From Candidatus Alloclostridium intestinigallinarum (GTDB lineage: Bacteria > Bacillota > Clostridia > Christensenellales > UBA3700), in NCBI GenBank assembly GCA_904382605.1, contig CAJFJA010000002.1:124001-188000 (forward strand): a stretch of 64,000 nt of DNA, read 5' to 3'. Positions 27,446 to 38,769 of this stretch are shown in pieces; positions within the stretch are counted from its first letter, which is position 1; every line of letters starts with the position of its first letter. The notes under the pieces are model-generated. The model saw nothing but the letters and a program-made list of their open reading frames with translations, did not search any database and was not told where the DNA came from. A program made the position numbers and the translations under genes.

Positions 27446-28987
27446 TTATTCTTCTGCGGGGAGCAGATTAAGTCCCTTCGTCATAAACTTGTCAAAGCAC
27501 TTCTGTCCGAGTTCGGTGTTTTTGAATACTCCCGTGCATTCCAGAATCTTTTCGCATGTCACGTTTACGTAATCGGTGACTATCTTCTGCGCGCGGGCGG
27601 CGGAGTTGGCGTTGCCGTTATCGTTGACAAGTTGCAGTATCATCTGCGCGTGCTTGCACATGGGATTTTCCGGATCGGAAAGCGCTTTCAGATCGAGCAC
27701 GTTTTCGCCCGTCAGATATTTTTCCACTTCGGCAAGCTCTTTCTTCAATCTGCCGGGCAGAATGAACAGACCCATAACTTCTATGATGCCTATGCCTTCC
27801 TTTTTGATGTTGTGCATACTCTCTTCTGGGTGGAAAATTCCGTAGGGGTGCTTGTCGTCCGTGCGGTTGTTGCGCAGAATAAGGTCGAACACGTATTCGC
27901 CGTCGTTGTTGCGGCAGATAGGGGTAATGGCGTTGTGCTGTTCGTCGGTGCGGCAGATGACGTCGGAATCCTCGTCAGTCCAGTTGAACCAGGTATCCAG
28001 CACGCGCTTTGCCATATTGTAAACGCCTTCGCGGTCGCGTCCCTTCACGCGCACGACGGAGTTGTACCAATCGAGAATACCAATCTCCACGTCGGGATAC
28101 TGCACGCACTTATACGTCCTGCGGTAATCTCTCGTCATCATGGGCAGAACTTTCGCGCCGCCCTGATAGTGGTCGTGCGTAAGTATCGAGCCGCCGACGA
28201 TGGGAAGAGCCGCGTTTGAACCGATAAAGTAGTGGGGGAATAAGTCCACGAAATCGAGCAGTCTTCTGAAAGCCGCGTCCGTGACCGCCATGGGACGGTG
28301 TTCGGAGGAAAAAGCTATCACGTGCTCGGTATAGTACTGATAGGGGGAATACTGCAATTCCCAAGGCTCGCCGTCGAGTTCGATGGGAATGGTGCGCAAA
28401 GTCTGGCGCGCGGGGTGGTTGAGATTGCCCGCAAAGCCCACGTTTTCGGGGCAGAGCATGCAGGCGGGATAACCCGTTTTGGGCAGAAGTTTAGCCGCCG
28501 CAATCGCCTTGGGATCTTTTTCCGGCTTGGAAAGATTTATCGTAATATCTATGTTTCCTATGCTGCCTTCGTGCGACCATTTGATATTCTTGCGTATATC
28601 GGGCATACGTATGTAGTTGTTCGCCTTGCTCAGCTCGAAAAGCCAGGTGGTTGCGTCCTGAACGCCCTTATTGCCCGCAATGGAGTCGAATTCGGTAATT
28701 ATCTCCGCGGGGGTGGGGGTGACAATGCCCAACACTTTCGTTTCGAAAAGCAGCGCTTCTTCGGGCTTGATTCTGCCCGTATCCACCGCGTGTTGAACGA
28801 TGGGATCGATTATCTCCGTCTGGAAATCGCCGTACTTTTCGGGAACGGGCGCGGGATAGGTCAGATTGAAAAAATCAAGCAGGATATTGGTAACGTAAAT
28901 TCTGTTTTCCGCATTCATGGAGATATGATCGCGCGCATATGCGACCAGCTCGCTCACTTTTACTCTGAGTTCGTCTTCCGTCAACAT
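27446..28987 (-). CDS. galT: UDP-glucose--hexose-1-phosphate uridylyltransferase (Bacillota type)
   Basis: 513 residues from the ATG at 28987, with ACGAGGA about 8 nt upstream on the minus strand. It matches the long Gram-positive GalT class, with helical N terminus (YVTNILLDFFNLTYPAPVPE), PACMLCPENVGFAGNLNHPA, ILTHDHYQGG and GIFHPEESMHNIKKEGIGII. It exchanges UMP between UDP-glucose and galactose-1-phosphate in the Leloir pathway. The galK gene diverges from it across a 184-nt gap, an arrangement unlike the usual galKT operon but suited to joint control. Confidence 0.93.
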   Translation of the reverse strand: MLTEDELRVKVSELVAYARDHISMNAENRIYVTNILLDFFNLTYPAPVPEKYGDFQTEIIDPIVQHAVDTGRIKPEEALLFETKVLGIVTPTPAEIITEFDSIAGNKGVQDATTWLFELSKANNYIRMPDIRKNIKWSHEGSIGNIDITINLSKPEKDPKAIAAAKLLPKTGYPACMLCPENVGFAGNLNHPARQTLRTIPIELDGEPWELQYSPYQYYTEHVIAFSSEHRPMAVTDAAFRRLLDFVDLFPHYFIGSNAALPIVGGSILTHDHYQGGAKVLPMMTRDYRRTYKCVQYPDVEIGILDWYNSVVRVKGRDREGVYNMAKRVLDTWFNWTDEDSDVICRTDEQHNAITPICRNNDGEYVFDLILRNNRTDDKHPYGIFHPEESMHNIKKEGIGIIEVMGLFILPGRLKKELAEVEKYLTGENVLDLKALSDPENPMCKHAQMILQLVNDNGNANSAARAQKIVTDYVNVTCEKILECTGVFKNTELGQKCFDKFMTKGLNLLPAEE

Positions 28988-29113
28988 AAAAATAATCCTC
29001 GTAAAATTTTTAACTGCCGCCGTCAGCGACACTTATATTATAAGGCTTATTTGTCCGTTTTGCAAGAGTTTTACTTAATTACGCGCGCAAATATATTTAT
29101 ACCTATTTATATA

Positions 29114-29143
29114 TTTACAAATTCGCGGAATATGTGTTATAAT
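29114..29143 (+). promoter_or_regulatory. Promoter of galK-lgt-pncB
   Basis: TTTACA (29114-29119), 18-nt spacer, TATAAT (29138-29143) with TGTG just upstream. About 22 nt of leader to the AGAGGTG ribosome site and ATG. Confidence 0.75.
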
Positions 29144-29171
29144 CTTACTAACAACGAAAAGAGGTGACATT

Positions 29172-30431
29172 ATGAGCGAAAAAAGCGCAAATACCTTTTT
29201 GGCAAAAGACACGTTCAAGGGTGAAATCGCCCGTCTTAATCCGGGTGCGGACGCCGTTCAGGCTGCTGAACGCTATGCCGTCCTGGCAAACCTGCACGCT
29301 TCCAAGTACGGAGAGGGCGAATTTTATTCTTCTCCCGGCAGAATAGAAGTATGCGGCAACCACACCGACCACAACAACGGAAAGGTGCTGTGCGCGTCCA
29401 TCAGCGTGGATACGCTTGCTTGCGTCACCAAAACGGACGACGGCGTTATCGTAGTCGATTCCGTAGGTTATCCTCCCGTATACGTGAACGTGGCGGATCT
29501 TACCAGGATAAAGGAAGAAGAGGGCGACTCCACCGCTATAATAAAGGGTATCTGCCGTTACTATCTCGACCACGGCTGGAATATAGGCGGTTTCAAAGCC
29601 ACCACCCAAAGCAACGTATTCAAGGGCGCGGGCGTTTCCTCTTCCGCAAGTTTCGAACTGCTCATCTGCGAAATTCTCAACGGCCTGTACAACGGCGGCA
29701 AACTCACCGCCATGGAAAAGGCGAAGGCTTCCTACTATGCGGAAAACGTGTACTTCGGCAAGCCCAGCGGTCTGCTTGACCAAAGCGCAATCGCTTTGGG
29801 CGGCGTCAGCTATATAGATTTCAAGTCCACGGTCGACCCTGAAGTGGAAAGCATTCACTGGGATTTCGACGATATGGATATCGTCATCACCAATACGGGC
29901 GGCGACCACTGCAATCTTACGGAAAACTATTCCGCAATCCGCCGCGAAATGGAACTTGTCGCGGGTAAATTGGGCGGCAAAACGCTGCGTGAAGTGGACG
30001 AAAGGCACTTCTACGAGCAAATTCCCGCCTTGCAGGACGAAGTCAGCGGCAGGGCTATTCTGCGCGCAATGCACTTCTACGACGAAAACAGGCGCGTAGT
30101 CGCCGGCGCGGAAGCGGTTAAAAATACGGATGAAAAGGCGTTTGCCGAAGTCATCAACGCAAGCGGACTTTCCTCTTATATGCTGTTGCAGAACTGCTAT
30201 CCGGAAGGCGACGTCGCCCAGCGCGTACCGCTCGGCATCAATCTGAGCAAGCGCTTTAAGGGCGTAAAGGCGGTCAGGGTGCACGGCGGCGGCTTTGCCG
30301 GAACAATTCTCGCGTTCGTAGACAAAAAGAGAACGGAAGAATACATAGAGTATATGGCTTCCGTTTTCGGCAAGGAAAACGTGTTTGAAGTAGGCGTGCG
30401 CAACGACGGCGCGTGCAAGGTGAATATTTAA
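29172..30431 (+). CDS. galK: Galactokinase
   Basis: 419 residues, GHMP kinase. Substrate loop FYSSPGRIEVCGNHTDHNNG (variant of GRVNLIGEHTDY), ATP loop KGAGVSSSASFELLICE, and C-terminal VRVHGGGFAGTILAFV. GxCGNHTDHNNG-type kinases are found in Clostridia. It phosphorylates galactose for the divergent galT. Its TAA overlaps the lgt ATG (TAATG), so lgt is translated with it. Confidence 0.9.
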   Translation: MSEKSANTFLAKDTFKGEIARLNPGADAVQAAERYAVLANLHASKYGEGEFYSSPGRIEVCGNHTDHNNGKVLCASISVDTLACVTKTDDGVIVVDSVGYPPVYVNVADLTRIKEEEGDSTAIIKGICRYYLDHGWNIGGFKATTQSNVFKGAGVSSSASFELLICEILNGLYNGGKLTAMEKAKASYYAENVYFGKPSGLLDQSAIALGGVSYIDFKSTVDPEVESIHWDFDDMDIVITNTGGDHCNLTENYSAIRREMELVAGKLGGKTLREVDERHFYEQIPALQDEVSGRAILRAMHFYDENRRVVAGAEAVKNTDEKAFAEVINASGLSSYMLLQNCYPEGDVAQRVPLGINLSKRFKGVKAVRVHGGGFAGTILAFVDKKRTEEYIEYMASVFGKENVFEVGVRNDGACKVNI

Positions 30432-31369
30432 TGGAAACACCCTCTGATAACGTCGCGTTCTCGATAGGCGGGCTGGACATATATTGTTACGCCATAATGA
30501 TAACGCTGGGGCTGTTGCTCGCCTTTGCGCTCGTGACGTACCTGCTTAAAAAGCGCGGTATAGGCGTTGAATTCGCCCTCGAATTGTTTTTGTGGGTGGT
30601 AATTCTCGCCGTGGTCTGCTGCCGTCTGTTCTACGTCGTTCCCAGGATTGGCACGACTTACGACCTTACCACCGCGGAAGGCTGGGCGGAAATCTTCAAT
30701 CTCAGGCAGGGCGGACTTACCATAATCGGCGGCATATTTGGCGGCGTGATAGGCATAATCGGCTGTTGTCTGAGAAACAAGATGTACAGCATCGCCCGCA
30801 CGGCCGACCTTGTCGTGCTTGCGCTGTTCGTCGGGCAGATTGTCGGCAGATGGGGCAACTACTTCAACCAGGAGCTGTACGGACTTGAAATAACCGACCC
30901 GTCCATGCAGTGGTTTCCTTTTGCCGTGCACGTGGTAAAGGGCAATATTGACCTGGGCTGGCATTGCGCGCTCTTCTTTTACGAAGGGGTGCTCAACTTT
31001 ATCGGACTTTGTATCGGACTTACCATGTTCCGCTATAAAATCGACAAGCGCAAACCGCTTATGATAGGCATATTCTATCTGTTCTGGTACGGAATAGTGC
31101 GCGGCTCGCTCGAATTTTTGAAAATGGAGCACGCCACTTTCCCCGGTACCGAGGTAGGAATAGTGCAGGTCATCTGCTACTGCATGGCGGCGGTGTGCGC
31201 GGTACTCATTATTTTGTATGCTAAGGGGATAATAAACTTCAGATTCTTGGATAAATACAACAAAGCTCCCAATCCCGATTGCACCGCATTTTATAATGTG
31301 GACGGCAACTGCGAAGTGATAAACGGCGTTACCGGCGCGGAAGAGGAGCGGTTGGAGGCAAAACAATGA
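30431..31369 (+). CDS. lgt: Prolipoprotein diacylglyceryl transferase
   Basis: 312 residues, about seven membrane helices. Lgt signature GRWGNYFNQELYG, with GGLTIIGGIFGG before it and FLYEGV-like FFYEGVLNFIG after it. It adds diacylglycerol to the lipobox cysteine of prelipoproteins. The start at 30431 is set by the TAATG overlap. The last 40 residues form a hydrophilic cytoplasmic tail beyond the usual end. Confidence 0.94.
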   Translation: METPSDNVAFSIGGLDIYCYAIMITLGLLLAFALVTYLLKKRGIGVEFALELFLWVVILAVVCCRLFYVVPRIGTTYDLTTAEGWAEIFNLRQGGLTIIGGIFGGVIGIIGCCLRNKMYSIARTADLVVLALFVGQIVGRWGNYFNQELYGLEITDPSMQWFPFAVHVVKGNIDLGWHCALFFYEGVLNFIGLCIGLTMFRYKIDKRKPLMIGIFYLFWYGIVRGSLEFLKMEHATFPGTEVGIVQVICYCMAAVCAVLIILYAKGIINFRFLDKYNKAPNPDCTAFYNVDGNCEVINGVTGAEEERLEAKQ

Positions 31370-32784
31370 GAAATCTTACACTATTGACCGACCTTTACCA
31401 GTTGACAATGCTCAACGGTTACAGCAAGACCGGGCAGATGGATAAAATGTCGGTGTTCGACGTGTTCTACCGCGGCGTAAACAACAACTATGCCGTAGCG
31501 TGCGGTCTTGAACAGGTCATCGACTATATCAACAACCTGAAATTCACGCAGGAAGACATAGATTATCTGCGCTCGCTGGGTATTTTCGACGAAGAGTTTC
31601 TGGCTTTGCTCAAAGATTTTAAGTTTACGGGCAGCATATACGCCGTACGCGAAGGCGACGTCGTATTCCCCCAGGAACCTATTCTCACCGTCAAGGCGCG
31701 CCTGTTCGAAGCCCAGCTTATAGAAACCGCCATACTTTGCATACTCAACCACCAGACTCTCATCGCCACCAAGGCGAGCAAGATAGTGCACGAAACGAAA
31801 AAGGGCAGCGTGGCTGAATTCGGTCTACGCCGCGCGCAGGGTCCCGACGCGGCAATTTACGGCGCTAGGGCGGCTATCGTTGCGGGCTGCGCTTCCACTT
31901 CAAACGTGCTTGCGGGAAAAATGTTCAACGTGCCCATATCGGGAACGCATTCCCACAGCTGGGTCATGAGCTTCCCGAGCGAATACGAAGCATTCAGGGC
32001 GTATGCGAACATTTACCCCGACGCGTGCATGCTGCTTGTTGACACTTACGATACGCTCCACAGCGGCGTTCCCAACGCAATCAGGGTGTTCAAGGAGCTT
32101 ATCGCGCAGGGTCACAAGCCTATCGGAATACGTCTTGACTCGGGCGACCTTGCATATCTCAGCCGTGAAGCGCGCAGTATGCTCGATGCGGCGGGTCTTA
32201 CCGACGTCAAGATATGCGCCAGCGGCGACCTTGACGAAAAAGTCGTGCAGTCGCTTGCCGCACAGGGCGCTTGCATAGACACCTGGGGCATAGGAACAAA
32301 ACTTATTACAAGCGAAGACTGTCCCAGCCTTGGCGGAGTCTACAAACTCGCCGCAATAGAAGGCGTTGACGGGAAAATGGTGCCCAAGCTGAAAAAGTCC
32401 GATACGCCCGGCAAGATAACCAACCCCGGCGAAAAGAAGATAGTCCGTTTCTTCGATAACAAGACGGGAGAGGCGATAGCCGACCTCATCGCCCTGAAAG
32501 AGGAAAACTTCATAGGTCTGGACAAAGTGGAAATCTTCCACCCCGTATACACGTGGAAGAAGAAAACGCTCACCGACTTCACCGCGAAAGAACTTATGGT
32601 GCCCGTATTCGAAAACGGCAGACAGGTATACACTTCGCCTACCGTCAGGGAAATAGCGGCGTATCACGCGCAGACTTTTGCGGCGTTCAACGACAGCTAT
32701 AAGAGAATACTCAACCCGCATATCTATAAGGTCGACCTCTCCAAAAAGCTGTACGACCTCAAACAGGAACTTATCAACAACTGA
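31366..32784 (+). CDS. pncB: Nicotinate phosphoribosyltransferase
   Basis: 472 residues. N terminus LLTDLYQLTMLNGY, then EFGLRRAQGPDAAIYGARAA, the phosphorylated-histidine loop region SGTHSHSWVMSF, and phosphate-binding IRLDSGDLAYLS and CASGDLDE. It makes NaMN from nicotinate, which the nadD domain at 4.2 kb then adenylates. It overlaps lgt by 4 nt (ATGA). Confidence 0.94.
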   Translation: MRNLTLLTDLYQLTMLNGYSKTGQMDKMSVFDVFYRGVNNNYAVACGLEQVIDYINNLKFTQEDIDYLRSLGIFDEEFLALLKDFKFTGSIYAVREGDVVFPQEPILTVKARLFEAQLIETAILCILNHQTLIATKASKIVHETKKGSVAEFGLRRAQGPDAAIYGARAAIVAGCASTSNVLAGKMFNVPISGTHSHSWVMSFPSEYEAFRAYANIYPDACMLLVDTYDTLHSGVPNAIRVFKELIAQGHKPIGIRLDSGDLAYLSREARSMLDAAGLTDVKICASGDLDEKVVQSLAAQGACIDTWGIGTKLITSEDCPSLGGVYKLAAIEGVDGKMVPKLKKSDTPGKITNPGEKKIVRFFDNKTGEAIADLIALKEENFIGLDKVEIFHPVYTWKKKTLTDFTAKELMVPVFENGRQVYTSPTVREIAAYHAQTFAAFNDSYKRILNPHIYKVDLSKKLYDLKQELINN

Positions 32785-32801
32785 AACTTCAATATCGGTA
32801 A

Positions 32802-32832
32802 CAGCGCTCCGGAATTCCGGGGCGCTTTTTTT
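32802..32832 (+). terminator. Terminator after pncB
   Basis: AGCGC-T-CCGGAATTCCGG-G-GCGCT followed by T7: a long stem with one mismatch and an EcoRI-like centre. Confidence 0.9.
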
Positions 32833-32992
32833 GGCGCGCGTTATCGTTTTGCAACCATCGGGAAGATATATTTTTTAAGATTATCGACATATATCGTCAA
32901 TATCTGTCAAAATAAATGTCGAATATCCAAGTATTGCCATGTCCCTTTTTCTCCGTATGCGGTATAATTGGAAAAGAGGACAGGAGAAAGAT

Positions 32993-33487
32993 ATGGAAAG
33001 CAAATTCGATATAAAACGCCGCGGATACGATAAGGCGCAGGTAGACGAGTACATACTCAATCTGACCAGGAATTACGAACGCTCTCTTGCCGCCCAGCGT
33101 GACAGAATAGAGAGTATGAAGGCGGAAATAGCCGCGAAGGAAAAATTACTTCAGGAGTATATCTCGCGCAAGGAGAGTATCACCAATTCCATAACGCAGG
33201 CTGTGGAAAAGGCAAAGCAGATAGAATATACCGCCAAGGTGCGCTATGCTTTGGAGGGGGAACGCCTTGCAATGTTCAGCTCGAAGTGGGTGCGGTATTG
33301 CGAAAGTATGACCAACGCCGTCGATAAAAATCTTCTTCAAAATGCCAAAAACTATGTGGAATCTGCTAAAAAGCAGATAGAAGAGGGACTTTCCGCCGAC
33401 CTGAATCTGGGCGCATACCTCGGTGAAGCCGCGGAAATTTACGAAACGGAAAAAAGCAGGCTTGCCGCAATAAAAAAGCGCGATTAA
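32993..33487 (+). CDS. DivIVA-domain coiled-coil protein
   Basis: 164 residues from ATG 32993 (CAGGAGAAAG ribosome site). The first 30 residues follow the DivIVA N-terminal pattern (FDIKRRGYDKAQVDEYI), which in DivIVA/GpsB-type proteins binds curved membrane. A coiled coil follows (about 25-80) and a further helical region. It is shorter and more diverged than DivIVA itself, so a GpsB-like or wall-growth role is possible but unproven. TATAAT at 32963-32968 could drive it, though no -35 at proper spacing is seen. Confidence 0.75.
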   Translation: MESKFDIKRRGYDKAQVDEYILNLTRNYERSLAAQRDRIESMKAEIAAKEKLLQEYISRKESITNSITQAVEKAKQIEYTAKVRYALEGERLAMFSSKWVRYCESMTNAVDKNLLQNAKNYVESAKKQIEEGLSADLNLGAYLGEAAEIYETEKSRLAAIKKRD

Positions 33488-33540
33488 AATGCCCCGGACG
33501 GATTATCCGAGGCAAGGTTTCTATCACGCATATCGCGTTA

Positions 33541-33987
33541 TCAGTCGATCAGCGGCGCATAGAAGTAATAGGTGTTTTCTCCGACGGTGATGAGCAACGC
33601 GCCCAGATTCGTGCCCGAACTTGTCTTTGCCAGGGAACTTACCATTCGGCAGTCACGGTTATCCGCCGCAAGCGAATATATAGTAGTACGTTCGCCGTCT
33701 TTATCCACAGAAGTATAAGCGGTGCTCAATATCTGCTCACCGTCCACAGAAAGCGTGACCGTATTGTTTGCAAGAACAACTTCCGCGTCCGCCACTTTCG
33801 CGTCGGGGTATAATTCGGCATTACTTTCCGCACAGCATATGACATTGCCGTCTTTGTCCTGCAATGTGAGGAATTCCCATTCCATATCTTCAACGGGCAG
33901 GGGCGTTCTGTCGCCGCACGCCGCCATTCCCGTTATTGCACATATCAAAGCGAGCAAAAGCGCTACCGGTATAAATATCTTTTTCAT
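33541..33987 (-). CDS. Probable lipoprotein of unknown function
   Basis: 148 residues. Signal peptide MKKIFIPVALLLALICAITG ends MAAC-GD, a lipobox-like site with cysteine at residue 24. The mature part is a small beta-rich domain with repeated strand patterns (WEFLTLQDKDGNVICC, NNTVTLSVDGEQIL, TYYFYAPLI). I do not recognise the family. GGGAG lies upstream of the ATG on the minus strand. Confidence 0.7.
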   Translation of the reverse strand: MKKIFIPVALLLALICAITGMAACGDRTPLPVEDMEWEFLTLQDKDGNVICCAESNAELYPDAKVADAEVVLANNTVTLSVDGEQILSTAYTSVDKDGERTTIYSLAADNRDCRMVSSLAKTSSGTNLGALLITVGENTYYFYAPLID

Positions 33988-34090
33988 ATAAACTCCCGTC
34001 TATTATTTTGATTCCGATTTACAGTATAGCAGAAGAAAAAGGGTAAAGTCAATCAATTAAGTTTAAGTTAACATATGTGGCGGCGGAGTA

Positions 34091-34124
34091 AAAAAGACCC
34101 GAAGGAAATCCCTCGGGTCTTTTG
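34091..34124 (-). terminator. Terminator after groEL
   Basis: On the minus strand AAAAGACCCGA, loop of about 10 nt, TCGGGTCTTTTTT. The A-rich arm makes it usable in both directions. Confidence 0.88.
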
Positions 34125-34141
34125 TCATAGTCGCGGGTATC

Positions 34142-36075
<1,934 letters not shown>

Positions 36076-36109
36076 ATTAAATGCCTCCAATAAGTATTTT
36101 CTCTATAAA

Positions 36110-36136
36110 TTAGCAGTCAACCTTCCTGACTGCTAA
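36110..36136. promoter_or_regulatory. CIRCE-like HrcA operator, symmetrical variant
   Basis: TTAGCAGTC-N9-GACTGCTAA, a perfect 9-bp dyad with the CIRCE spacing. The standard CIRCE is TTAGCACTC-N9-GAGTGCTAA. Here one position is changed in both arms, C to G on the left and G to C on the right, so symmetry is kept. It lies just downstream of the groES -10 box, where HrcA would block transcription. Confidence 0.85.
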
Positions 36137-36139
36137 TTC

Positions 36140-36168
36140 ATTATAGCACGCTTATATGGCAATGTAAA
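36140..36168 (-). promoter_or_regulatory. Promoter of groES-groEL
   Basis: On the minus strand TTTACA (36168-36163), 17-nt spacer, TATAAT (36145-36140). Immediately followed by the CIRCE-like operator, a sigma-A type heat-shock layout. Confidence 0.85.
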
Positions 36169-36320
36169 CAGGTTTATGTAAAAATTTTATAATTTTTTGC
36201 CAAAAATTCTCAGCGGAATACAAAATCAAGCTAGTGCAAGGAAAATTTCGGCTAGCGCGGCGGAAAATTGTGCAAACAAGGCGCAAAATTTTGCTAAGAG
36301 AGGGTGAAAATATGCAATAC

Positions 36321-36349
36321 GCCGCGGAAGAATAATGTTCTTCCGCGGC
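36321..36349. other. Strong hairpin downstream of the M20 gene
   Basis: GCCGCGGAAGAA, loop TAATG, TTCTTCCGCGGC: a 12-bp perfect stem without a following T-run on either strand. It may act as an RNA-stabilising end. The rest of 36169-36380 shows no gene. Confidence 0.5.
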
Positions 36350-36380
36350 GGAAAGCGCGCCTTTACGGCGTAGAAGACGG

Positions 36381-37863
36381 CTAAAACGCCGTTCTTTCGG
36401 CAATGAACGAGGTAAAGAAGTCCACGGCTGTTCTGATTGAAGATACCGGCAGACGCTCGTTGGTGCCGTGTGTGGTCAGAAGCAGGGAAACGTCCGTTTC
36501 AAAGGGCGAAACGCGGTAAATTTCGTCGCATATTCCGCAGTAATAGCGCGAATCCGTTGCGCCCATGACTATATACGGCGCGACGGTGCGGTCGCGCGAG
36601 CCGCTTCCGAGCAGTTTAGCCGCAAGTTTGTAAGTATCGGTATCGGTTGAAGAAACGGGCGGAGCTTCGTTGGCTTTCAGAACGCGTACTTTCACGCGCT
36701 TGTCCTTTATTATCCTTTCCAGCCTTTCAACCGCGCTTTCGACGCTGACCCCCGGCATTAAACGCATATTGAGAACCGCGGTTGCGCGCTGGGGCAGGAC
36801 GTTGGGGGCGGTGGATGCGGAACACATCGTCACAGCGGTGCACGTTCTCACCACGGAAGCCGCCGCGGGTATTTTCCCCATAATGAAAGTTACGAGCGGG
36901 CGGAACAGCCGCATATTGCAGGTGACAAGGCGGAGAGGAAAACTTTTGACGTCTTTGCCGACGATATTCAGCATATCAAAGATGCAGGAGGGCATTTTCG
37001 CCTTATAAGGGTGTTTTTCTATGGCGCATATCGCTTTTGCAAGTACGCCGAGCGCCGTATGCGCGGGCGGCGCGGACGAGTGTCCGCCCTTGGCTTCGAC
37101 CGAAAGTTCCACGTCCAGGTATCCTTTTTCGGCAACGCCTATGCCCACCAGGGTTTTATCTATTATTCCTTTGATATTCAAGGGTATGACGCCGCCGCCC
37201 TCATCGACGACGCATTTCAGCCGGACGCCCGAGTCTTTCAGGTATTGGGCGATCATTTTTGCGGAGGAGTGTTCGCTTGCGACAATTTCTTCGTTACAGC
37301 CAAGCAGAATATAAAGTCCGCGTTTCGGCGCAAAGCCTTTTGCAAGCAGCCCCTCCGTCGCTTCCATAACGGCTATAAGGTGGTTTTTCATATCGAGAGC
37401 GCCGCGTCCCCATATGAATTCTCCGTCGTTATGTCCCGAAAAGGCGGGGTACTTCCAGTCCGATTCCGTGCCCGGCGTGACGGGGACAACGTCCTGGTGC
37501 GCGAGCATGGCTACCGGTTCCAGCGCGGGATCGCTTCCCGGCAAAAAGAAGGTGAGCGCGTGTCCGCCGATAACTTTTTTTTTGCATCTTTGCGTGGATA
37601 TTCGGGTATGTTTCTTCCAAAAATTGCGCGAATTTTTCAAATTGCGACCAGTCCACGTCGTTTTCGTTTACCTGTGAAACCGTCCGGAAGGTTATTGCGG
37701 CGGATATATGCTTCTGAATTTCCTCCGAATCGCCGTCCGGTTTGACAAAAGGTTTTTCGCCGCGCTTATTCCTGCAGAATATCGCGCGCAAAATTATTAC
37801 CAGTAAAAATATTAAGATTGCGCCGCAGCATACGCTTACGGCTATGATTTCCGGCTGTGACAT
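36381..37863 (-). pseudogene. Membrane-anchored M20 family peptidase, frame broken at an A9 run
   Basis: Two frames together make one protein. From ATG 37863 (GGAGGA ribosome site) the first frame gives a membrane helix (IIAVSVCCGAILIFLLVIIL) and the start of an M20 domain (AAITFRTVSQVNENDVDWSQ). At the nine-A run (37571-37579 region, T9 on the plus strand) the frame shifts. The second frame continues with IGGHALTFFLPGSDP, metal-binding MLAHQDVVPV, WGRGALDMK, GCNEEIVASEH and a full dimerisation and C-terminal part ending at 36381. With eight A instead of nine the product would be 493 residues, the size of PM20D1/carboxypeptidase S-like enzymes, whose N-terminal anchor it also shares. Sequencing error, real mutation, phase variation or slippage are all possible. 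Confidence 0.8.
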
Positions 37864-38044
37864 AATACATCCTCCGTATATATTATAGACGCGTGCGCGC
37901 GCGTAAGTCAATACGGTAATAAATAATATGGCTATACGGACGGAAAATAAAAGCGTTTTCGTAAAATCTGCCAAAAATGAGTATAACTGCCGCAATATCT
38001 TGTCCGATTGAATAAAATGTGCTATAATTTGCAAGAGGTGGATT

Positions 38045-38500
38045 ATGAATAAATGGGATGAAAGATTTATGCGCATGGCGGAAGAGGTGGCAACATGGTC
38101 AAGCTGTTTCAAGGCGGACAGACACGTGGGCGCCGTAATCACCAAGGATAAGCGCATTTTGACGACCGGTTACAACGGCGCGAGCAGCGGCATTTTGAGT
38201 TGCGTGGAAAAGGGCGAATGTATCAGGGTAAAACTGGGCATTCCTTCGGGTACCCGTCACGAGATATGTTATGCGGTCCACGCGGAGCAAAACGCGATAA
38301 TCCAGGCGGCAAAGCTGGGCGTTTCCGTTGACGGGGCAACGCTTTACTGCACACACCAGCCTTGCACCATATGTGCAAAGATGATTATAAATTCGGGAAT
38401 CAAAAGGGTAGTGTTCAAATATGGCTATCCCGACGACTTCAGTCTGGAATTGTTCAGGGAAGCGGGCGTCAAAGTGGAAAAGTACGACGACCTGCAATAA
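38045..38500 (+). CDS. Deoxycytidylate (dCMP) deaminase, ComEB-like
   Basis: 151 residues. Zinc-dependent deaminase motifs HAEQNAII and CTHQPCTICAKMI, with DRHVGAVITKDKRIL and GYNG typical of dCMP deaminase. It converts dCMP to dUMP for thymidylate synthesis. TATAAT about 20 nt upstream and GAGGTGG ribosome site give a short leader. Single gene. Confidence 0.92.
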   Translation: MNKWDERFMRMAEEVATWSSCFKADRHVGAVITKDKRILTTGYNGASSGILSCVEKGECIRVKLGIPSGTRHEICYAVHAEQNAIIQAAKLGVSVDGATLYCTHQPCTICAKMIINSGIKRVVFKYGYPDDFSLELFREAGVKVEKYDDLQ

Positions 38501-38769
38501 AGCGCGCGCCGCGCATAAGAAGGCAAAACCGCCGCTCCGCTTATTTGACGGGGCGGCATTTTTACGGAACGGGCAGGGAATAATTGCTTGCCGGAAAGGC
38601 GGTGGTTGGATAAAATACCATGCCGGCAAATACAAACACACAAGAACATTATGTTATATTATTAGAAGAAAAAATGCCATATTATTATAAAATAGCGCAA
38701 ATTTTATAATAGTATAGCCATAAAATGAGTAAAAAGCAAATTTTGTGAAAAACGCTCATATTTTACGGT

